NCBI RefSeq assembly: GCF_024362695.1
Contig: NC_065427.1
Coordinates: 186,001-250,000, forward strand
DNA from: Pectinophora gossypiella
Taxonomy: Eukaryota; Arthropoda; Insecta; Lepidoptera; Gelechiidae
Direction: 5' to 3'
Length of the DNA stretch: 64,000 nt
Numbering within the stretch: the first letter of the stretch is position 1; every line of letters starts with the position of its first letter. The notes below the pieces were generated by a model. The model was not told the DNA's origin. It did not search any database and was given only the letters and a program-made list of their open reading frames with translations. The position numbers and the translations under genes were made by a program. Below are positions 10,601 to 21,020 of the stretch, in pieces.

Positions 10601-12867
10601 TAAGCAGTAGGGGATTGACACTGCTCTGGTGGAACAATCTCCATCTGCCCTGATGATAGATACTCCATGACATGCTCCTGATAATCTTGATGAAATGATG
10701 GATTACGAAGCAAACGCTTTTCAAGCTGCTTGAATTGACGAAGGGCTATATCATATGAACCCTCAAAAGTTGGCTCTTGGTCACGAAACGGAAGCCGAAC
10801 GATGTATCGCCCGTGTGCGTCACGCTCATGTGTTGATTGATAAATCTCCTCACAGCGCACGTCGTCTGGAGAGAGACTTGATTTTTCTGATGATGATGGT
10901 ATGGTGTCAATCTCCCAAAACTTTTGGACTGCATCGTCTAACTTTGCATCCATTGATAAATGATTGATTGATAATGGTACGGGAGATGATGTTGATGATA
11001 ATGTTTTACCCATGAGGACGTATCCAAACACGGTATTGATGGCTGATGCTGCCTGATCTCCGCCGTCTATCTTGCCCGGCAATAAGATGTGCGGAAAGAT
11101 CTCGCCACCGATGAGAATATCAACGGGACGCGAAGTGTGAAAATGCTCATCTGCGAGCTTTATGTTTGATATATGTTTGAAATGATCCTTGATAATAGGA
11201 TGAGTAGGCATGTCGCCACAAATCTTGTTAAGAGTCACAGCCTCAGTGGAAAACAATGGCTCCGTTTTACCTACTGGACGGATCTCCATGAAAACTTTGT
11301 TAAATGATTTTGTAGGTATTCCACCTATACCCGACATGGGTGTGTTTGATTTATAACGAGTCAGGCCTAAACGGTTGACACAAGCGTTTGTTATGATGTG
11401 GCTCTGACTACCTGGGTCCAACAATGCGCGGACCTTCTGATAACAACCCCTACCATCCCTAACTTCCACCTCTGCCGTAGCCAGCATCACAAATGAAGAC
11501 CCGGACATACCGCCAGAAACATTGGAGAGAGAGGTAACAGGTGTGATCGCACTCTCATCAGACACTGAAGCGGTCTGATTGTTTGATGATGATGAAGTTT
11601 GATTATTATTAACTGATGACTTAGATTGTTGACTTTTGTTTAATGAATTAGATTGTTGATTTTTGTTGGTTGGAAAATGCAATAAACTGTTATGTTTGTT
11701 ATTACAATATTTGCAAGTATGTGATGAGAAACATTGATCAGCAGAGTGATTTGAACGGAGACAATTTAAACAAAGTTTATTTTGTCTGACAAGTTTGGAA
11801 CGTTCCTGAGGAGACTTTGATAAAAAGCTTGAACACATGAAAAGAGGATGATATTTAGAGCACAAAATACAACCTGTGCCAGATGCTTGTGCTAGTAACA
11901 TGGTTGGTGCCGTTCTTGACTGGTTCTGCTTGGGCTGTGCTTGATTTTTATTGGATGTGACATTACACGTTGACAAGGTAGAGCGTTCCAGAGCGGAGCA
12001 CCTATCTTCTAAGAATTTTTGTAATTCAGAGTAGGAAGGAAAATCACTACCCTTCGTAGACAATTCAAATGCCTCACGTGACTTCGGATCTAATCTTGTC
12101 AACAAAGAATGAAACAGAACAAAGTCCCAATCAGTTGTAGGAAGCCCTAAGCTTTTGAGCATTGAAAGATTCTCGTTGAATGTATCCAACAAATTCCTCA
12201 GAAGATGAGCCGAGCCTGAAGGAACCGGCTTTGAATTGGTGATCTGTTCCCAACATACAAAAGCAAGGTATCGTTTGTTATTGTATCTGTTTTTTAAAGC
12301 CTCATAAGCACTTAGATAATTGGCTTCCGAAATAGGATATGGCCTGATGATGTTGATTGGTTCACCCGACAGTGATGTTTGTAAATACTGGAATTTTTCC
12401 ACATTAGACAAATCTGTACGGCGGTGAACAAGGGTATTGAATAAGTCAATGTAACCCGGAAAGTCTTTAAATTGACCTGAAAATGTTGGCAACTTAATAG
12501 TGGGCAATTTGCTATGTGATTTGCTAGGTGGAGGTGCATCTTGTTGTGGCTTTGGTTTTTCCGCAGGCAATAAATTACGCTTAATCTCAAGAATTTCGAA
12601 GAACATGTCATCAGCTTTCTCTTGGTATATCGCTTCTTCACTTATCATGTCACTTGTAGCTTGAGACTTGTCTAATTCACTCATGAGACTGACATGCGCA
12701 TCATTAAAGGAGTCCATGATAGACTCTAAGCGTGAACACCATGTTACAAAACGAGGCAAAATCGCGACATTCTTCTCACAACTTCTTGCGCACTTGACAC
12801 CATCTTCTAGGCGTTTGAAAGCTATATTTCGCTTTGATCTATAGTGGGACAGCAACGATTCACTCAT
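7639..12867 (-). CDS. BEL/Pao Gag-Pol polyprotein
   Basis: A 1742-residue polyprotein of a BEL/Pao retrotransposon that makes capsid, protease, reverse transcriptase, RNase H and integrase. Gag covers about 1-450, with zinc-knuckle-like motifs at C333/C336, a canonical CX2CX4HX4C at C366-C379, and C385/C388/H392/H397. The aspartic protease has D484 in LLDPGSQS, with proline where most retropepsins have serine or threonine. The reverse transcriptase spans about 730-1000, with D816 and the YVDD motif at 892-895. RNase H acidic residues are D1068, E1112, D1144 and D1190. The integrase has its HHCC zinc site at H1385, H1390, C1420 and C1423 and a D1455, D1521, E1563 triad. A DUF5641-like tail follows (about 1650-1735). 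The start is the first in-frame ATG after the leader. No stop or frameshift is seen, so the protein could be functional. Confidence 0.97.
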   Translation of the reverse strand: MSESLLSHYRSKRNIAFKRLEDGVKCARSCEKNVAILPRFVTWCSRLESIMDSFNDAHVSLMSELDKSQATSDMISEEAIYQEKADDMFFEILEIKRNLLPAEKPKPQQDAPPPSKSHSKLPTIKLPTFSGQFKDFPGYIDLFNTLVHRRTDLSNVEKFQYLQTSLSGEPINIIRPYPISEANYLSAYEALKNRYNNKRYLAFVCWEQITNSKPVPSGSAHLLRNLLDTFNENLSMLKSLGLPTTDWDFVLFHSLLTRLDPKSREAFELSTKGSDFPSYSELQKFLEDRCSALERSTLSTCNVTSNKNQAQPKQNQSRTAPTMLLAQASGTGCILCSKYHPLFMCSSFLSKSPQERSKLVRQNKLCLNCLRSNHSADQCFSSHTCKYCNNKHNSLLHFPTNKNQQSNSLNKSQQSKSSVNNNQTSSSSNNQTASVSDESAITPVTSLSNVSGGMSGSSFVMLATAEVEVRDGRGCYQKVRALLDPGSQSHIITNACVNRLGLTRYKSNTPMSGIGGIPTKSFNKVFMEIRPVGKTEPLFSTEAVTLNKICGDMPTHPIIKDHFKHISNIKLADEHFHTSRPVDILIGGEIFPHILLPGKIDGGDQAASAINTVFGYVLMGKTLSSTSSPVPLSINHLSMDAKLDDAVQKFWEIDTIPSSSEKSSLSPDDVRCEEIYQSTHERDAHGRYIVRLPFRDQEPTFEGSYDIALRQFKQLEKRLLRNPSFHQDYQEHVMEYLSSGQMEIVPPEQCQSPTAYYIPHHAVIKPGRLRVVYNASNKDKNGVSLNDTLLTGAKLQADISNIILRFRLHAIVFTADVRQMYRQIIVAKEHRDYQRILFRSSPDQSIQEYRLNRVTFGVSSAPYLAIRSMHQLAEDEQTAFPAAAEVLLNDLYVDDVVTGAQDTHQALEIKHQLVNIMGSAGFELRKWSSNHSAVLQDVPEDHKAVPDVTFDSDTQFVKVLGLAWNSSQDIFNYQVNQISRDCTKRTMLSELARIYDPIGLLTPLTFLAKHLIQRLWLLGSSWDDPVPDEINQLWTKYISQLPNLLQLHIPRRITRDDAVTYQLHGFCDASEAGYAGVVYLRSTNAQNHYHIALVSAKSRVSPTKRRTLPRLELCGASLLADLMHYVLNIFSNIINIDGVYAWSDSMIVLAWIKSKSSNFKVFVGNRISNIQRKVPNAKWGHVPGKQNPADCASRGLIPDDLISHDLWWTGPEWLTEDEDHWPSEPVTEKSSLESNQDVVCEKRTLTTLITTSTIEDPAVIDQLINKHSSLRKIQRIFAYCRRFIEALRKNQRSESAHLTETELHNALMVLVIHVQGSEFSEVIHNLRSGRPLSKQFRKLNPFLDQTGVLRVGGRLARSELEYNSKHPALLPRKHRLTQLIIQCVHNENFHPGLQTLQYLLLQNFWILSPRRAINHVISKCYRCFRVKPIAFQPEMADLPKARITQIKAFQSVGCDYAGPFNITFQRYRGARTTKAYLCLFVCFATKALHLELASDLSTESFLAALRRFIARRGRCNTIHSDCGTNFKGAQSQLSDLMRTACETERIEFKFNPAGAPHFGGLWEAGVKSVKTHLYRVIGIQTLTYEELNTLLTQVESVLNSRPLCPLSTDPNDLTVLTPGHFLTLAPLTTLPTPDYTNIQVNRLTRWQLIQRMHQDFWSRWHAEYLTTLSQRLKWTKPIGTVKPDQLVIIKDELTHPLRWRFGRIIALCTGRDGIARSASVRTTQGVITRPLVKLCPIPDGYD

Positions 12868-13322
12868 TTTGAACGAAATTAATCAGTAAAGTTGAAAAAA
12901 AAACAACAAGAAACTGATTTGATATTATAACCAACACTTCCGAGATATTGTTAACTTTGTGCTTAATTCAGGCTGTAAAGAAGGCTAAAAAACATAAAAC
13001 ATATGATGATCTATCGATTGATAATGTTATTATCCCGAAAACAATAGAAAATTGTGAAAAATAAACGATAATCTTCTACAAAATGCAATACGATACGAAA
13101 ATGCAAATTGACAGCTAATGGAATGAATGTTATGAAGAATTCGAATGAATGACATTAATTATTCACTCATTGAATGGTAATATTTTTCTACCATAGAACG
13201 AATATTATCCGAATGATTGAATGTTATGATGAGTGCTATTCTGATAACTGTTTACGTACGATACAAATTTTTTTTTTTTGTTTAATATTAAATTCGAAGG
13301 ACCGTTAATTTTTTATGACAAA

Positions 13323-13755
13323 AGTGTCGTCATATGGTACGAACACTAAAATGAAATAAAATGATAGATGTGATGCAAATTAACTTATTGTGCGATATGC
13401 TACACAAAAGATAATTATTTATGTTTAATGAAAAACGCTATGTTTCGAGCGCGATATGCTACACTGAAATCATACGCCAATTATGAAATGATATTTTTCA
13501 AGTGCGATATGCTACACTGAAAATTAACTGATGTGAATGTGATACAAAAATAACGATATTCGTTGAGTGCGATATGCTACACTCAAACAAAAATACGTTA
13601 ATGTGCTGATGTTGCACCAAGTGATTCTCACAACAAAACAAAATGATGTAATTTTAAGCGCCGTATGGTACGCCCAAAAAAAAAAAATGAATTTGATGAA
13701 CTGTTTTAGTGTCTCATGTTACACATAAAACAACGCTTGATATGGTACAAAACGT
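13323..13755 (-). repeat. Array of nine small hairpins in the BEL leader
   Basis: Nine inverted repeats recur every 30-68 bases: 13323-13347, 13388-13407, 13443-13469, 13495-13523, 13563-13586, 13603-13617, 13658-13673, 13703-13731 and 13733-13755. Most loops read cgatatgcta or catatggt on the plus strand. The stems differ in sequence but still pair: ttgtg/cacaa, ttgagtg/cactcaa, gtttta/taaaac, gcg/cgc, agtgt/acact. Several share a one-base bulge. Conserved loops on covarying stems suggest selection on RNA structure. A packaging or Gag-binding signal is my inference. Confidence 0.75.
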
Positions 13756-14088
13756 AGGTTAGAAAACCGTATTATACGATTGTACAAAAACGTTATGAGA
13801 ATCGGCTCCCAACGACCGCGCTCGCGCCGAACCGACAAGTTTCAACCGGTAGAAGAAGAAAAAATATGAATGAATCTTTCTCTTACTACCCCAAATGGAT
13901 GAAACTAATTAATTAAATATGATGTAAATATGTTGAAAAGTGTAAAATATGTTGTGATATGATAATATTTATGTTCCCTACGTGAAATATCACTTGTTTT
14001 TTATTAGAAAGTTGATGGCTTTTGCGAACAAATATGGACGCCAAAACTTTTTCTCAAACAACCAATTTGCGGTGCAAATATGAAAATT

Positions 14089-14108
14089 CGGCTCGTAAGG
14101 CCCAAAAA
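14089..14108 (-). promoter_or_regulatory. Putative BEL primer-binding region
   Basis: Sense-strand sequence just after the 5' LTR reads tttttgggccttacgagccg. It includes a tggg start that could pair with a tRNA 3' cca end, four bases after the LTR. I could not match it to a specific tRNA, so the assignment rests on position only. Confidence 0.4.
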
Positions 14109-14511
14109 TGTTTGTGTTGTGGTAAAGATAGCTTCGATAGCTCCAGTGGTGTACGTAAACATAGGTCGCGTTGGTTGTTTGAGCGAAAAGGGCGGTTATA
14201 CAAAAATATCCTACAGACAAGTAACAGAGGGAAGGTGGGAAAAACTTACAGATGCGCTGCAAAACGGAGATTTATATCCCCGGGGATACCGTTGCTCGAC
14301 GAGGGCCCTCGGAGATGATGATTCAGATGGCTGCGTGCACTTTTATGATGATAATTGTATTTTGTTTGGTCGGCCGGCACTCTCACGCACGGTTGTTGAA
14401 ACAAGAAGAGAATGAATGATTCGGAAATTTGAGTGAGCGTGTTCGATGAATGAATGAGCGCCGCCGGGTGATAGGAAAGGGTAGGAAGCGGGAATGTCTG
14501 ATACTTGAACA
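14109..14511 (-). repeat. BEL 5' LTR
   Basis: Copy of 6960-7362 at the upstream end of the element; the pair is identical by eye. It should drive transcription leftward through the element. Confidence 0.96.
14269..14280 (-). promoter_or_regulatory. Possible TATA box in 5' LTR
   Basis: The sense strand reads gggatataaatc about 230 bases into the LTR, upstream of the leader. The same motif exists in the 3' LTR. Placement is plausible for a core promoter but no start site can be read from sequence. Confidence 0.45.
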
Positions 14512-14516
14512 CAGAG
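14512..14516. other. Right target-site duplication of BEL element
   Basis: cagag, matching 6955-6959. Confidence 0.9.
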
Positions 14517-16236
14517 GCTTAACCCTTTGGGGATACAGGCGTGATGTAATGTTATCTTACGCACCAATGTAAGGTAGATTTATTTTTAAGTACGCATCAA
14601 ATCATGAGAAGTACATAAGAAAAGCTTTGCCCTGGCGGTGTCCTTATATTATATGCATGTATCTAGCTTAGTGCACTGATTGGGCTCTTAGAGCCATACC
14701 CCACCGAGATGCCAAGGCCACGTCGCTGGCAATGTCGACAAACAATTTATATTGAAATAGCTTCGGTTCCAAAAGTTACCAAAGCGTCGCCAAGTAAGTA
14801 ACCAGACATACGATATTACAAATCATTTGTTTGGCGACTGTCGCCGGCAACCTGGTCAGCCTCGGGAGTTAATTATAATGTATAACTGTATCAAGTCATC
14901 GTATTATTTCTTCGATTCACGGAGACTGTATCATGTCCGCATGACCGAGTCCACATCAGTGATACGAATGATCGGGGATAGGAAAATAATATGATACTTA
15001 CCTAGTTTAATTCTTGTTTTGGTGTGTGAGCCTATGTTCCTGGATTTAGATATCAGTAAGGTACATTGTCATCCAAATTGTTGCTGAAAAATCGTAATGC
15101 CATTGACATTCAAATCGGTACGGCAATTAAGAGAAAAGTAACAGACAGAGAAAGTTACTTTCGCATTTATGATGTTAGTAAGTAGTAGATGAACACTCTG
15201 TGTATAATCTGCCTTAAACAGGGCAATATACCGCTGGTGTTAAGCACCATTAAACGTTATTTTTGCAATGTTCGTGAATTAGGCTGATTTTAGTTAAGCT
15301 ACGTTGAACTTAAGTAGGTTGTTACATTAATTTCAACGATTATTTCATGGGCACCACTGGAGAAATAAAATGTCGGTAGATATATTTGCACCTATAAGTA
15401 GGTTAGGTAAGTGTCGAATAAGCCACAATTTGATATTTGAAATTTGTTGCATTTCTATTGAATAACTATCAACATGTTCACAAAATGTTACGAGTTACTG
15501 CCACTAGATGATACTTATTTATATACTTAAGCTTAAAGGGGTGTCAACACTGATGTATAGGTAATATGTTACAATAGGTTGGCCCCATCAGACTACTCCA
15601 TGGTGAAATAGAGTAGCAATATACCACATCCCCCACCCAAACTACAGAAAAAGAGCGCTGGTGGCAAGTATTGGTACTAAATCTAAAATGTATGGAAAGT
15701 AAAAAGGTAAGAGAGGGGACTTTCACCCATAATATACCAACACAGACACTTATAGCAAACACAAGTATACCTGTCATAAAGGTCTTATACTCTTAGTCCA
15801 TCTCGCCGAGCAGTGACCTAGGTTTACCCGGATTTCCTCCAAGACTCCTACAGCTTGAAGTTCGTTGACAAACACACCGCACCTCCCCCCGGGGACGCGG
15901 ATTTACTAACTCTGAACTTCAGAACTAAATACTAACAGGACTTAAGTTTTGACTTGGCAGGTAAACAGAACATAAACAAATCTTGTTACTTGCACTTTAT
16001 GGGGGGAGTGCCGCGAGAGGGGGGAATACACGGGTCTGAGAATGTTTTAGCACTTTCTGATAAGTGATGGATAAGTGTCACTAAGACATTATGTTTGCTT
16101 CATCAGCGGGAAATGATTCGGGATTTGGTTACCAGCAACAAATTATACCTAACCGCTGTGTTGATGGCGCCACTATAGTGTCATAGTGAGATAGGGTCCT
16201 AAAAGCAGTAAGTATTACTATTTGTCAGTTAAGTTC
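14517..16236. other. Intergenic, no gene recognised
   Basis: Right flank of the BEL insertion. The segment around 16120-16200, ending 'gagatagggtcct', resembles repeats near 28545-28650 and 53230-53325; nothing else is recognised. Confidence 0.45.
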
Positions 16237-16565
16237 GGCCTCCGTGGTCCAGTGGTTGAGCGTTAGGCTCATGATCCGGAGGTTCTGGGTTCGAATCCCG
16301 GTGGGGACATATCACAAAAATCACTTTGTGATCCCTAGTGTGGTTAGGACATTATAGGCTGATCACCTGATTGACCGAAAGTAAGACTATCCGTGCTTCG
16401 GAAGGCACGTTAAGCCGTTAGTCCCGGTTACTACTTACTGATGTAAGTATGTATTGTAGTCGTTACATGAGTCATGTCAGGGGCCTTTGGCGGCTCAATA
16501 GTAACCCTGACACCAGGGTTGATGAGGTTGGTAATCCACCTCACAACTCACACGATAAAAGAAGT
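16237..16565 (+). mobile_element. tRNA-derived SINE, near full length
   Basis: The head (16237-16310) is tRNA-like. It has a box A near 'gtggtccagtggttgag', an anticodon-loop-like ctcatga with CAT, and a box B gggttcgaatcccgg. The acceptor ends do not pair, so it is not a working tRNA gene. The body contains ccgtgcttcggaaggcacgt, and the tail contains ggcggctcaatagtaaccct and ends near cacacgat. Tail or body pieces of the same family recur at 6488, 47925, 51843, 54975, 57370 and 58185. Confidence 0.88.
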
Positions 16566-18454
16566 TAAGTTCTGAATACCAGCCTTATTAATAACGCATT
16601 ATGGTCTGACATATTAATATTTATTGTTGTAACGATTCATTACACTAATTAGTTTCTTTACATTTCAATCAACTCTATCAGTATTAGACAAACATCACGA
16701 TAGCAACACTAATCACACAGTCGACTGATTCCAAATAACAAACACGTTTTGGTCAGTGTACAATCAAAATAGTGCTTGTAGTTATAAATTTTTAACTATA
16801 GTAGGGCCTTTTAACAAAACTTTGATGTTTTCTTAACGTCACGCGTCCTTATTTTTCCATGATGGGTCCCTTTTTATACGCTGTCAAAGATAATAAGGAC
16901 CTAAGTATTCATTGATGTTAAGTACAAGGATCTATTAAATTGGCCGTATACTTCACACATGGCACCGGAATTATAGAAACCTTCATCAACCAACTAAAGA
17001 GACTGTATTGTGGCACACTGATAAACAGTATACCTACCGGATAAGTGTATGGTAGCAGAGTTTCTGCCAAATAGGTAAGTTCTAAATAAACCTATCAGCG
17101 GGCAGTGAAACATGTGACAATGGCCTTTACAAAAAAGAACTTTTTTTGATGTTCATTATCATTGAACCCAAAGACCAAGTTCTTTGATTGAACCAAATTG
17201 AAACGCCTTTTACGAAATGCCCGACATATTTCTTAATAAACTTTTTATAAGTAAATCTCGTATTCTATGAAAGGTAAGTACTAAAATGGTTTCTGTACGT
17301 GTATTTATTCATTTTATGTTCCGAACTTACTTCCCAAACGTGTTTTCATAAAGATTGAAAGAACATAAAATCCGGAGATACGAACTACTTGACTTATAAG
17401 CAGTGCCTACCTGATACCATATTTATTACTTCAGGAAATAAATAGGCCTTTTCATAGGTAATATATGTGTGCAATAAAATAGGATGGCGTATGAATCGGC
17501 AAGGAGGGGGAAACGGGAAAAAATAAAGTGTCGAGGAGGATCGTATGAATACGAATAGTTCGCACCTGTGACCGGGCTGCTGCTGGTAGTACACGAGACA
17601 TGGTTCGATGCCTGCACCCGACGACTACTTATTGGTACTTAATACGAATTTTATGTTTCTGTTTCGGTCATATAATTGGTACATGCACTGTTGCCGCCTG
17701 AAAAATGGCACTCTGTTGGGTACCAAATTAAAATTTCCTTTCATTATTTTATTATAACGCCAAGGAAAATATAAATATTATAGTAAGTCATTATAGTTTT
17801 ATAATTAAGTACATAAACGTACAATAATTGAACATCACAACTGTTTTTTACACCTACTTTCATTATTTCATTTGTTCCAAATTAGGTACGCTTCACTCTT
17901 ACTACAAAATAAAATGAGTTAAAAAGTCACAACATTCCCATTGGCAAACAAGTACCTACATAATTGCCAACGAAACGTGACCAAGTTTACCTTAATATTC
18001 AAACTGTCGACGTAATGAACAGAGAAATTGTCAACCAACTTTATAGAAATTAAGTAGTGAGAAAGTTAAGATGTCTCCAGAGATAAAATATCTGCGCTGA
18101 AACTTAATCGGTGAAGTTAGTGAGACTGTGAGACCTTCTCATCGAAATTCGCAGGCAAGGATTAAATGGGAACGAATTTTCACGTTTATTCTGCAAATTC
18201 TTATTCAACACCTGGTCGAGCGATTTTATTTTAATGCAGCCCCATTTGTGAATGTTTAAGAGCATTGCTTGACTACGACTACCTTTATAACGTAGTTGCG
18301 CTTAATATACTTAAGTACTTACCTAATCTCTATCCGTGACAGTCCTGATTGGAGAACGCGTGATTTACATCGTAGTGTCACTGGTTCGCATCCAGCGCAG
18401 TTCTAAACTACTGAATTCCGATTTTATAAGTTTAAGTTCATTAAAGGAGAAGGC
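16566..18454. other. Intergenic, no gene recognised
   Basis: AT-rich; ORFs here are short and overlap on both frames without domain content. Confidence 0.5.
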
Positions 18455-18520
18455 TCGGTAAGGTGTGGGTACTTAGTTTATCTTTCGATAGATGTACCTC
18501 TGACAATACAATTGGGACGT
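18455..18520 (+). repeat. Dispersed repeat, 'gtacttagttcatc' family
   Basis: The order aaggtgtgggtacttagttt, gatagatgtacctctgac, attgggacgtac matches segments at 27164-27305, 40207-40350 and 51385-51430. It is a degenerate dispersed repeat of unknown class. Confidence 0.6.
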
Positions 18521-18584
18521 ACTTAGTACGGAGCTTATTTATATATTTTTTAGATCATAGATAATTGATATCACGTGGTTTCCA

Positions 18585-18860
18585 GGATTTGTGCCCGGTT
18601 AATGACAATAAACAGTTGCAGAGGCGGAGATGGGAGCCATGGGTAGGTACGGCTATGCAGGATGGAAGGGACTGTAACCTTGTACCTGACAGAGGGCAAT
18701 AGTAACTGTCAGTACTATTCAGCGGCGAAGGACAGGGCCCTAGTACGGCTTTAATATAGACTACTCTGGCCGCCATCCTACTCGCGTCAGACAGAGTACT
18801 GCGGGGCGGAAGGCAAGAGGAAAACCACTGTCCTATATTTCCATAAAAAAGTAGCATAGA
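18585..18860. other. GC-richer segment, probably an old repeat
   Basis: It stands out in base composition and has a 119-codon minus-strand ORF without recognisable domains. I cannot class it from this window alone. Confidence 0.3.
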
Positions 18861-19980
18861 GAATACGACACCAACAAGAGCGTGGCTGTGACAATTATTG
18901 ATGATAAATGACAATAGGCTCGGCCCTTATTACATAGGGTGACTGATTAGGTAGTTAACAAACACTTAAGTAATAAACTCTGATAAAATATTGCAGCATA
19001 TTTACGTTACTTAATAATACATGGTTCAGTAAGTACTTACTCTGTTTTATAAACAATAGCCAAAGTTTGGTTAAATATTTTTTATTCATGATATATAATA
19101 TTGTAACACGCGACGCTTCATTAGCGGTGTAACGTAATAAATAAATTAGTTACTCTGATATTGTTGAATATTTAAATAATGGAGTGTAATAAAACTGAAT
19201 CCTACATGATAGTATAGAATTAAAATATCAGCCATCACAACTGATCGCACGAAAAAACCTGAAAGGATTTTGAACGGATTTCCAATGGCATTAACATATG
19301 CCTGTACTTATATGTTGCATACATTTTCAGTGTATTTTTTTGTAGCATGAAAAAAGTAAATAAATTAATACATTTTCTAAGCTTATTCATTTTACAGATA
19401 ATATTATTCAAATTCAGAACGAATCTATATTATTTTAGACTACATTTTTGTACTCGTACCTAAATGGTAATACTTAAGGTGATTCGTTTTCCATACAAAA
19501 GTTGATGCAGTGCTACAGGAAAACGGATAGAGGAATATTGTTATAAAACCGATAAATAGTAATATTTTGGTGTATTATTTTCGCAAACTAACAAAAATTT
19601 AGGGTCCGAATACGAGAAGTACCATATTTCAGACCCTCAATTTTGATCAATTCTACATTTGTAGTGGTGCAGATTACAGTGTATTTGCTGAGCGTGTAGA
19701 GGTGTCAATGTTAGTTTGTGTGCGTGATAGTTTTTTTTTTCTAAAGGCTTTGACTACTTGACAAGTGTAATAGAATGTCAGTGACAATTTATAAAGAGAT
19801 TTTGTATGAAGAGAATAAATATAAATAAAAAACTAAAAATACTACAATCTGAGAAAAGGAATATTGGAAAAATATTTTTGTAATAACGTATCTTATTTAA
19901 ACATTTTTAAATAATGGGTAAATACCGTGTTTTAAAAGAGGACATATATTATAATAAAAAATCAATACATAAAATGAAAT
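18861..19980. other. AT-rich intergenic, no gene recognised
   Basis: Long A/T-rich stretch with no coding or repeat signature I can name. Confidence 0.5.
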
Positions 19981-20465
19981 GGCTGTATGGGCATAGTTCC
20001 CTTTGCCTTACCCTTCGGGGAAAACCAAATCAAAAAAGAAGTTGTTGCATTTGCCGGCCTAAATAGTAGTCAATTGTTTTTCCATCCAACATACAGATTT
20101 ATTTATATTCTCTTTGCCGCGGACTTTTTGGTGGGACCGGGAACGGGAAGGTTGCTTTCTTCATTGAATAATCTAAATAATCAATACGAAGTGGTGTTTT
20201 GTGGTTAATGATCACATTAGTCGGAAAACATTCCCGATAGTATTATTAAATCGGAATCTTCAATAAACAAAGTGTACCTATCTATTTTCGCTTTGCGCCA
20301 ACAAGCCGCTTACTTCGTTTGGGGTTCGGAGTAGGAGTCTGCTCCGAGGGTGGGGGCTTAGGTTTCATCATTTCATTAATCATCATCAAGAAAAAAAAAC
20401 ACAAGACATGGCTGTATGTTCATAGTTCCCTTTGCCTTGCCCTTTGGGAAAAAAAATAAGAAAAA
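19981..20465. repeat. Dispersed repeat with 'gggcatagttccctttgcc' ends
   Basis: ggctgtatgggcatagttcc and ctttgccttacccttcgggg occur at 19981-20025. A closely similar end recurs at about 20409-20452, and an internal piece 'tttggggttcggagtaggag' lies at 20320. The same blocks occur in reverse at 38633-38745. Two copies of one end in a row suggest nested or tandem insertions of an unclassified non-coding element. Confidence 0.65.
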
Positions 20466-21020
20466 TTTTGAAATTCTTATGTATAATAAACAAACATCAC
20501 AGACATCATGACAGATCTGTCGTGACGATGAGTCACGATTCTAAATATGGAATGTCACAAGTAGCAACACCGAAACGGAAGCCCGCTAATTTTTCTATCA
20601 GTAAGTGAATCTTGTCTATGTCTTAAATCTTGTCTTGACAAGCTAGTTTTCTAAGAAAGTAGTTAAAGTGAGTTTAACTTTTATATGAGTGAAAAAGTGC
20701 AGAAAGTCCCGCTGATGCTGTTACTAAAGCTACGTAGTGGTGATATAACTCCCTTTTATTAATTTGACTATAATTTTACTAACGATGATGCCAAATTCTG
20801 TTTAATAACTTGTGTTTAAAATGGCCGGCCGGCAATGCGACTTGTAAAGATAGATGAGTACTCTTTAGGGGGCATCAATAAGTAATGCCCACAATTGAAG
20901 ACGTTGTCTGTATGCATAGCTTGCAATTGTAGAAGCCTTCCTTGGCTACCGTTGTCCAAATGAGTAGCCCGCAATCGTAGAAGTATTTCCTGGCCAGGTT
21001 GCATCTAAGAGTATGGTGCA
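20466..21020. other. Intergenic, passing into minisatellite edge
   Basis: No gene. From about 20870 the sequence contains degenerate relatives of the 45-bp unit (for example 'gtagaagccttccttggc'). Confidence 0.5.

Larger units (their letters stand above)
12868..14108 (-). other. BEL 5' leader
   Basis: 1241 bases between the 5' LTR and the polyprotein ATG. The ATG-proximal part (about 13120-13240) is rich in gaatga words; the part at 13323-13755 is a hairpin array listed separately. No upstream coding frame of interest was found. Confidence 0.8.
6960..14511 (-). mobile_element. Complete BEL/Pao LTR retrotransposon
   Basis: The 7552-bp element runs right to left. It has two 403-bp LTRs with tg...ca ends, a 5-bp duplication (cagag) on both sides, a polypurine tract next to the 3' LTR, a long leader and one uninterrupted gag-pol frame with protease, reverse transcriptase, RNase H and integrase. 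There is no envelope frame. I found no mismatch between the LTRs when reading them side by side. Identical LTRs plus an intact frame mean a very recent insertion of what may be a still active copy. A second, badly decayed BEL/Pao remnant lies at 49140-50460. Confidence 0.97.

Noticed and set aside
16237..16310. Functional tRNA-Met gene
   Set aside because: Boxes A and B and a CAT loop are present, but the acceptor arms do not pair and the sequence continues into a SINE body.
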